A DNA stretch of 64,000 nucleotides from contig NZ_OZ038525.1 of the NCBI RefSeq assembly GCF_964036645.1, forward strand, positions 911,001 to 975,000. Reading direction: 5' to 3'. The position numbers and the translations under genes were made by a program. Position 1 is the first letter of the stretch; each line of letters begins with the position of its first letter. Positions 61,350 through 64,000 of this stretch are shown in pieces. This DNA comes from Tenacibaculum sp. 190524A02b. Its GTDB lineage: Bacteria > Bacteroidota > Bacteroidia > Flavobacteriales > Flavobacteriaceae. The notes below the pieces were generated by a model. The model ran no database searches, was not told where the DNA came from, and was given only the letters and a program-made list of their open reading frames with translations.

Positions 61350-62142
61350 ACTGTATATATTGTGGGTTAGCGTATATAGTCATTTTATCTTTTCTACTGA
61401 AACCTATTAAGCAAATACCAAATTCTTTAGCAAAATCAACAGCTAATGAAGAACAAGCCGATACCGCAATAATAATTGGTATTTTAGCAAAAAAAGCTTT
61501 CGAAACAATTTCATAAGAAACACGACCGCTTACAAACATTGAGAAAGCTTCCTTTAATTGTTGGTTAATTCTTAAACTACCTACGCACTTATCAACGGCA
61601 TTGTGCCTACCAATATCCTCTTTACAAGTTAGAAATTTGTTGTTTTTATCAAAAATAGCACAAGCATGGCTTCCTCCAGTTTTCATAAAGGTATATTGAT
61701 GATTAGTCATAATAGTAAACATTTTTTGTATATCTGTATGTAATAATGAAGTCTTATTATTGATAGCGTCTCCTGATACTGTAATATCATTTAGTTCTTT
61801 CTTACCACAAATGCCACAAGATGATACGGATAATAAGGTTCTTTTATTTAAATAACCATTTCCCAAATAGTTTTTAGGAATCTCTACATTATAAATGTCA
61901 TTAAAACTTTCGTCTGTTTTTTCAAGTTCAACTTTTAAAGATATATTGTTTCTATAAATATCTTCAGCATAAAGAAGTCCATTAATTAACTCAATATCAT
62001 TACCTGGAGTTCTCATTACTATAGTATAAGGTTGATTATTAATATTGATTTGTAAAGGAGCTTCAATAACTAATGAGTCATCTTGAAAAGTGTTTTTTTC
62101 AGTAGTTACTTTAATAGACTCGTATATGTTAGTTTGTTTCAT
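61339..62142 (-). CDS. fdhD: formate dehydrogenase accessory sulfurtransferase FdhD
   Basis: 267 residues. It delivers sulfur from a cysteine desulfurase to the molybdenum cofactor of formate dehydrogenase-type enzymes. The catalytic Cys motif is SSCGICGKK. Other family features are RTPGNDIELINGLLYAEDI, TGGSHACAIFDKN, EDIGRHNAVDKCVG and FVSGRVSYEIVSKAFF. It overlaps the FdhF/YdeP gene downstream by 11 bp, so the accessory protein and its client are made together. A promoter box ends 6 nt before the ATG. Confidence 0.95.
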   Translation of the reverse strand: MKQTNIYESIKVTTEKNTFQDDSLVIEAPLQININNQPYTIVMRTPGNDIELINGLLYAEDIYRNNISLKVELEKTDESFNDIYNVEIPKNYLGNGYLNKRTLLSVSSCGICGKKELNDITVSGDAINNKTSLLHTDIQKMFTIMTNHQYTFMKTGGSHACAIFDKNNKFLTCKEDIGRHNAVDKCVGSLRINQQLKEAFSMFVSGRVSYEIVSKAFFAKIPIIIAVSACSSLAVDFAKEFGICLIGFSRKDKMTIYANPQYIQYEY

Positions 62143-62148
62143 TTAAAA

Positions 62149-62156
62149 CAAAAGTA
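62149..62156 (-). promoter_or_regulatory. TAnnTTTG promoter box, probably leaderless, for fdhD
   Basis: The minus strand reads TACTTTTG-TTTTAA-ATG: a perfect box 6 nt before the start codon, with no clear -33 element. Confidence 0.45.
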
Positions 62157-62241
62157 AATAATTAAATAAATAGAAATACTAGTAGGATTAAAATAATTAA
62201 CTTTATCCCGTGTTTACATAAAACATTGATTGATCTAAAAT

Positions 62242-62988
62242 ATGACGATGAAGAAAATTTTAAGCTTATACTTTATATTTATAGTGGTATTGGTGTTTGG
62301 ACAAAAAAGAGATTCAGTGCCTAGTTTTGTTGATGACTACTATTTGATAAAAGATGGAGATTCATTAATGATTGAGCTTAACGAAGTATCCGTATTACCC
62401 AAACATAAATTTAACGACAGGATTGATATACATTACTATTATTGGTTTAAGAAAAAAGTATTTAAGGCATACCCATACGCAATACTAGCATCAAAAAGAG
62501 TAGATAGTGTTCATTCCCGTTTGGAAAGGATAAAGTCAAAGAGAAAAAAAAGACAATATATAAAAAGAATTCAAAAATATTTAGAAGGAGAACTAACTGA
62601 ACCATTGAAAAAGTTAACTAGAACAGAAGGTAGAGTACTACTTAAATTAATCCATAGGCAAACTGGTAAAACAGCTTTCAATAATGTAAAGGAGTTAAGA
62701 AGTGGGTGGAAAGCTTTTTGGTATAATGCAACAGCTAATATCTTTAATTTGTCACTGAAGGATGAATACAATCCAAAATTAAATAATGAAGATTACTTGA
62801 TAGAAGATGTTTTACAAAGAGCATACATAGATGAATTACTAGAGTATCAAGAGCCAAAATTGCAAATGAATTACTTAGAGATTTTAGCAAATAAGAAAGG
62901 AGCAGTTGATGTAGAGAAGTATAAAAAGATGTTTGCTAAACAAAGGAAGAAAAGAGAAAAGAATAAAAATAAAAAAAGAATTAAGTAA
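62242..62988 (+). CDS. DUF4294-domain protein
   Basis: 248 residues with a signal peptide (MTMKKILSLYFIFIVVLVFG; the third codon is an alternative start). The body matches the Bacteroidota DUF4294 family: LNEVSVLPKHKFNDRIDIHY, YYWFKKKVFKAYPYAILASK, KLTRTEGRVLLKLIHRQTGK and ELRSGWKAFWYNATANIFNL. The end is strongly basic. Function is not known; it is a conserved envelope protein of this group. It stands alone and is followed by a terminator and then the rRNA promoters. Confidence 0.85.
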   Translation: MTMKKILSLYFIFIVVLVFGQKRDSVPSFVDDYYLIKDGDSLMIELNEVSVLPKHKFNDRIDIHYYYWFKKKVFKAYPYAILASKRVDSVHSRLERIKSKRKKRQYIKRIQKYLEGELTEPLKKLTRTEGRVLLKLIHRQTGKTAFNNVKELRSGWKAFWYNATANIFNLSLKDEYNPKLNNEDYLIEDVLQRAYIDELLEYQEPKLQMNYLEILANKKGAVDVEKYKKMFAKQRKKREKNKNKKRIK

Positions 62989-63011
62989 GTAGTAGTATAT
63001 AATGATATTGT

Positions 63012-63040
63012 AAAGCAAGTTCTTTTGGGCTTGTTTTTTT
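63012..63040 (+). terminator. terminator after the DUF4294 gene
   Basis: AAAGCAAGTTC (63012-63022) pairs with GGGCTTGTTTT (63027-63037), with G-U pairs, around TTTT, followed by T's. It insulates the rRNA promoters. Confidence 0.75.
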
Positions 63041-63154
63041 ATTTAGTTTACATTATAAAATAATTTCCTAGAAAAAAATAGTGTTTAAACTATTGTTAAA
63101 TAAGTTTTTGAGTTTTGGTGTTTGGGTTTTAAATAAAAAAGATTGATAAAAGGC

Positions 63155-63184
63155 TTGTGGGGATCAAAAAGGGTTGTATATTTG
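63155..63184 (+). promoter_or_regulatory. rRNA promoter P1
   Basis: TTG (63155-63157), 19-bp spacer, TATATTTG (63177-63184), followed by CAGCCGC. Confidence 0.75.
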
Positions 63185-63286
63185 CAGCCGCTAACGGAGA
63201 AACGTAGTTTGCAAAGTTAGTAAGTTCATTGAGGATTAGGTAGTGTAAAGAGTTAAGAAAAGATTAAAAAATAGTTTAAATTTTAT

Positions 63287-63318
63287 TTGTTTAATTGAAA
63301 TTAATCTCAGTATCTTTG
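63287..63318 (+). promoter_or_regulatory. rRNA promoter P2
   Basis: TTTG (63287-63290), 20-bp spacer, TATCTTTG (63311-63318), followed by CAGTCCG. Confidence 0.7.
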
Positions 63319-63390
63319 CAGTCCGAATTTAAAGGGAGGTTCATTAAAATATTGTGTTTTATAGCGAATAAAAAAAACTTCAAAAAAGTT

Positions 63391-63421
63391 TTGTTGGAGT
63401 TAAAAAAAGTTATTAGTTTTG
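63391..63421 (+). promoter_or_regulatory. rRNA promoter P3
   Basis: TTG (63391-63393), 20-bp spacer, TAGTTTTG (63414-63421), followed by CATCCGC. This is the promoter nearest to 16S. Confidence 0.7.
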
Positions 63422-63684
63422 CATCCGCTTTTGGAGGCGACACGATCTAAGAAATTTTGGAAAGATTTTGAAGAAAAATCAACTAGTTCGATTCTAGTGT
63501 TTCTACAAGAAGTTAATTGAGGTTTTGATTGAGATATGTCAAATATTAAGATTAACAAAGTTCATTGAAAATATTGAAATTGACAGCGTAATTTAAGAGT
63601 AGAATTACCACAGATTATTTAAGTGATTAAATAATTTTAAAAAATTCTTTTGAAACTTTTACATTGGATAATATTAAAGATTAT

Positions 63685-64000
63685 ACAATGAAGAGTTTGA
63701 TCCTGGCTCAGGATGAACGCTAGCGGCAGGCTTAACACATGCAAGTCGAGGGGTAACAGAGGTAGCTTGCTACTTGCTGACGACCGGCGAACGGGTGCGT
63801 AACGCGTATAGAATCTGCCTTGTACAGGAGGATAGCCTTTAGAAATGAAGATTAATACTCCATAATGTTGATTAGTTGCATGATTGATTAATTAAAGATT
63901 TATCGGTACAAGATGACTATGCGTCCTATTAGCTAGATGGTAAGGTAACGGCTTACCATGGCAACGATAGGTAGGGGGTCTGAGAGGATTATCCCCCACA
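63685..64000 (+). rRNA. rrs: 16S ribosomal RNA, 5' part (runs off the window)
   Basis: AGAGTTTGATCCTGGCTCAG at 63692, then GGATGAACGCTAGCGGCAGG, CTTAACACATGCAAGTCGAG and GGTGCGTAACGCGTATAGAA are canonical 16S positions of Bacteroidota. The mature 5' end is set at about 63685 by aligning AGAGTTTGATC to E. coli position 8. The first variable region resembles Tenacibaculum, from memory. About 316 nt are inside the window. Confidence 0.97.

Larger units (their letters stand above)
63224..63635 (+). other. pre-16S leader with repeated GTTCATT motif and hairpin
   Basis: GTTCATTGA at 63224-63232, GTTCATTAA at 63339-63347 and GTTCATTGA at 63560-63568, one downstream of each promoter; the last two continue as AAATATTG. 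A perfect hairpin (ATTATTTAA, GTGA, TTAAATAAT) lies at 63614-63635. These may serve anti-termination or pre-rRNA processing. No gene is present between 62989 and 63684. Confidence 0.5.

Overview
The window comes from an AT-rich marine flavobacterium (Bacteroidota, Flavobacteriaceae). The 16S rRNA 5' end at the right edge looks Tenacibaculum-like to me from memory. The assignment is also supported by promoters of the TTG-N19-21-TAnnTTTG type, little use of Shine-Dalgarno sites, a type IX secretion (T9SS, CHU_C) sorting domain, and DUF6095 and DUF4294 proteins.

Layout. 1-7.2 kb: acyl-CoA and acetate metabolism. It holds a cut-off acyl-CoA carboxylase carboxyltransferase gene, a RamB/ScfR-like XRE regulator, and divergently from it the glyoxylate shunt pair aceB-aceA, with a perfect 14-bp palindrome in the divergent promoter region. 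A MarR-GNAT fusion follows. 7.4-9.7 kb: an unknown soluble protein overlapping a TPR sensor histidine kinase. 9.7-26.2 kb: surface proteins. These are a T9SS type B protein and a tight three-gene operon of secreted proteins sharing an N-terminal module; its first gene encodes 4380 residues with 75 near-identical tandem repeats (59 long, 16 short). 26.3-28.4 kb: murQ, a DUF6095 membrane protein and an ATP-grasp enzyme.

28.9-53.1 kb is the most interesting part: a nonribosomal depsipeptide locus. Two synthetases (3310 and 2712 aa) read acyl-ligase(AL)-KR-T-C-A-T-E-C-[broken A] and [broken A end]-AL-KR-T-C-A-T-TE. This is the assembly logic of the cereulide and valinomycin synthetases (hydroxy acid, D-amino acid, hydroxy acid, amino acid, thioesterase). 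Here, however, each ketoreductase follows a complete PksJ-like acyl-ligase domain, and the remains of a deleted amino-acid adenylation domain lie on both sides of the gene break. Downstream are an outer-membrane barrel, a LolCDE-like ABC transporter, a LolA-like carrier and a type II thioesterase, which together suggest a dedicated export route for a hydrophobic product. A strong terminator closes the locus.

53.2-63.0 kb is housekeeping: two Nudix enzymes, an M42 peptidase, an acyltransferase, a small membrane protein, a Gly-rich outer-membrane protein, a SPOR protein, an FdhF/YdeP molybdoenzyme with FdhD, and a DUF4294 protein. From 63.1 kb three tandem promoters lead into an rRNA operon whose 16S gene runs off the window.

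A side observation is that five genes have a TAnnTTTG box ending 4-6 nt before the start codon, which suggests leaderless mRNAs and corrects at least one start site.
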